Shown here: positions 6,501 to 7,131 of the stretch, in pieces
Layout of the letters: every line of letters begins with the position of its first letter
Position numbering within the stretch: the first letter of the stretch is position 1
From: an uncultured Clostridium sp.
GTDB taxonomy: Bacteria > Bacillota > Clostridia > TANB77 > CAG-508
Direction: 5' to 3'
Assembly: GCA_946498265.1 (NCBI GenBank)
Contig: CAMMNR010000092.1
Location: 1 to 7,131, forward strand
DNA: 7,131 nucleotides
Translations under genes and position numbers: made by a program
Notes under the pieces: generated by a model
What the model saw: only the letters and a program-made list of their open reading frames with translations
Databases searched by the model: none
Told to the model about the DNA's origin: nothing

Positions 6501-7131
6501 TACAAAGTAAAACCTCATGATTATATGCATCTTCTCTTTTTAAATAATGAGCATCATTTGTAGCAACTAATGGAATATCTAATTTTCTTGCAAGTTGTAC
6601 CAACTTTTGATTTGCAAGAACTTGTTCTTGTATTCCATTATTTTGTATTTCTATATAATAGTCATCTCCAAAAACTTTTTTATGCCATAATGCAACTTCT
6701 TCTGCTTTTTCATTTTCTCCATTTAATAAAGCTTGGTTTACAGCTCCTGCTAAACATGCACTTAAACAAATTAATCCTTCATGATATTTTTCTAATATTT
6801 CTAAATCTATACGAGGTTTATAATAATATCCATCAACAAAACCTAATGAAACTAATTTACTTAGATTTTTATATCCTTGATTATTTTTAGCAAGTAATAT
6901 TAAATGATTATATTTATTATCTATATTAGGTTCTTTATCAAATCTTGAACGAGGTGCAACATATACTTCACAACCAATAATTGGTTTTACTCCTTCTTTT
7001 TTACAAGCTTTATAAAAATCTATCGCGCCATACATAACCCCATGATCTGTTAAAGCAATGGCATCCATTCCTAATTCTTTTGCTCTTACTGGTAAATCTT
7101 TTATTCTATTTGCTCCATCTAATAAACTAAA
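3600..7131 (-). CDS. dnaE: DNA polymerase III alpha subunit DnaE (N-terminus outside window; frameshifted at 6096)
   Basis: The catalytic subunit of replicative DNA polymerase III, family C. The reading frame runs to the window edge (FSLLDGANRIKD), so only about 10-15 N-terminal residues, including the first PHP His pair, are missing. With one extra base at 6096 removed, 1176 residues are visible, normal for the family. PHP domain: TDHG near 29, GCEVY near 55, NDAHYL near 193. Polymerase core: the GPGRGSGAGS block, reached only across the frameshift, then PDFDVDF with Asp386 and Asp388 (codons 5973-5975 and 5967-5969) and KMDFLGLRTL with Asp538 (5517-5519), the catalytic carboxylates known in E. 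coli DnaE. Next come an HhH-like stretch (SLIKAGAF), a beta-clamp motif QVSMFDL (922-928) and an OB fold (about 1023-1100). About 21 extra residues near 811-831 come from an inserted repeat. Clostridia usually also carry PolC, which is not in this window. Confidence 0.93.
4638..4700. repeat. REP-like palindromic element inserted in frame in dnaE
   Basis: In DnaE proteins the block PDIN...KFTVEN normally runs straight into KIRFGLGSIKNVG. Here about 21 extra residues (63 bases) separate them. The DNA of this segment carries a perfect palindrome TGAGACA-AA-TGTCTCA (4662-4677), a further TGAGACA at 4695-4701 crossing its edge, and GGGAC (4648-4652) opposite GTCCC (4687-4691). On the + strand its TTAGGGACGTTTCT (4645-4658) resembles TTAGGGGACGTTCCT (2970-2984) behind the ATPase gene. 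The length is a multiple of three and the frame stays open. The exact ends are inferred from the protein comparison and may be off by a few bases. Confidence 0.75.
6096..6096 (-). other. Single extra base causing a frameshift in dnaE
   Basis: On the coding strand the sequence reads GGA CCT C GGA CGT GGT. Removing the base at 6096 restores the DnaE block PVGPGRGSGAGSIIAYAIEITDIDP and joins two open segments (6097-7131 and 3600-6095). Without the correction, translation runs 19 unrelated residues past the Pro codon and stops at the TGA at 6034-6036. No other disruption is visible in the gene. Confidence 0.9.

Noticed and set aside
3745..6890. Plus-strand open frames within dnaE (for example 3745-4080, 4579-4851, 4954-5160, 5338-5730, 6220-6432, 6570-6890)
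   Set aside because: All are antisense to conserved dnaE coding sequence, overlap each other and have no plausible promoter and RBS pair. They are shadows of the real gene.
1..7131. CRISPR arrays, tRNA or rRNA genes, insertion-sequence transposases, prophage genes
   Set aside because: I saw no regularly spaced repeats, no tRNA or rRNA-like segments and no transposase or phage protein motifs on either strand.

Overview
The window is strongly AT-rich, has strong Shine-Dalgarno sites (AGGAG, AGGAGG), extended -10 TATAAT promoters, the standard bacterial code (Trp is TGG, TGA is not read through) and a clostridial-type DnaE. This fits a low-GC Bacillota, most likely a member of Clostridia. I cannot narrow it further from sequence alone.

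Layout. Positions 1-353 hold no protein gene. They contain a striking structured element at 53-227: a closing helix of 36 base pairs, an internal hairpin and a possible pseudoknot. Its only deviations from perfect pairing are G-U on the + strand, so it looks like a + strand structured RNA. A promoter and RBS for the first gene follow. At 354-2960 (+) lies a P3B-type P-type ATPase closely resembling MgtA/MgtB magnesium importers, but with substituted ion-pathway residues in membrane segments 4, 5 and 6. Directly after its stop are three copies of a 13-base GGGGAC repeat and a small hairpin. At 3155-3523 (+) lies a 122-residue protein I do not recognise, free of Gly and Pro, with its own promoter and a clear terminator. 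From 3600 to beyond the right edge (-) lies dnaE, encoding the DNA polymerase III alpha subunit. It is cut by the window edge at its N-terminus and interrupted by one extra base at 6096.

How the parts relate. The ATPase and the small gene are co-directional but each has its own promoter, and dnaE converges on them across a terminator. There is no sign that the three genes share a pathway. Two threads run through the window. A GGGGAC-type repeat family sits behind the ATPase, and a related palindromic element lies in frame inside dnaE, adding about 21 residues. The other thread is the unexplained structured RNA candidate at the left end. The most useful observations are this RNA, the altered ion site of the ATPase, the repeat insertion in dnaE and the dnaE frameshift.
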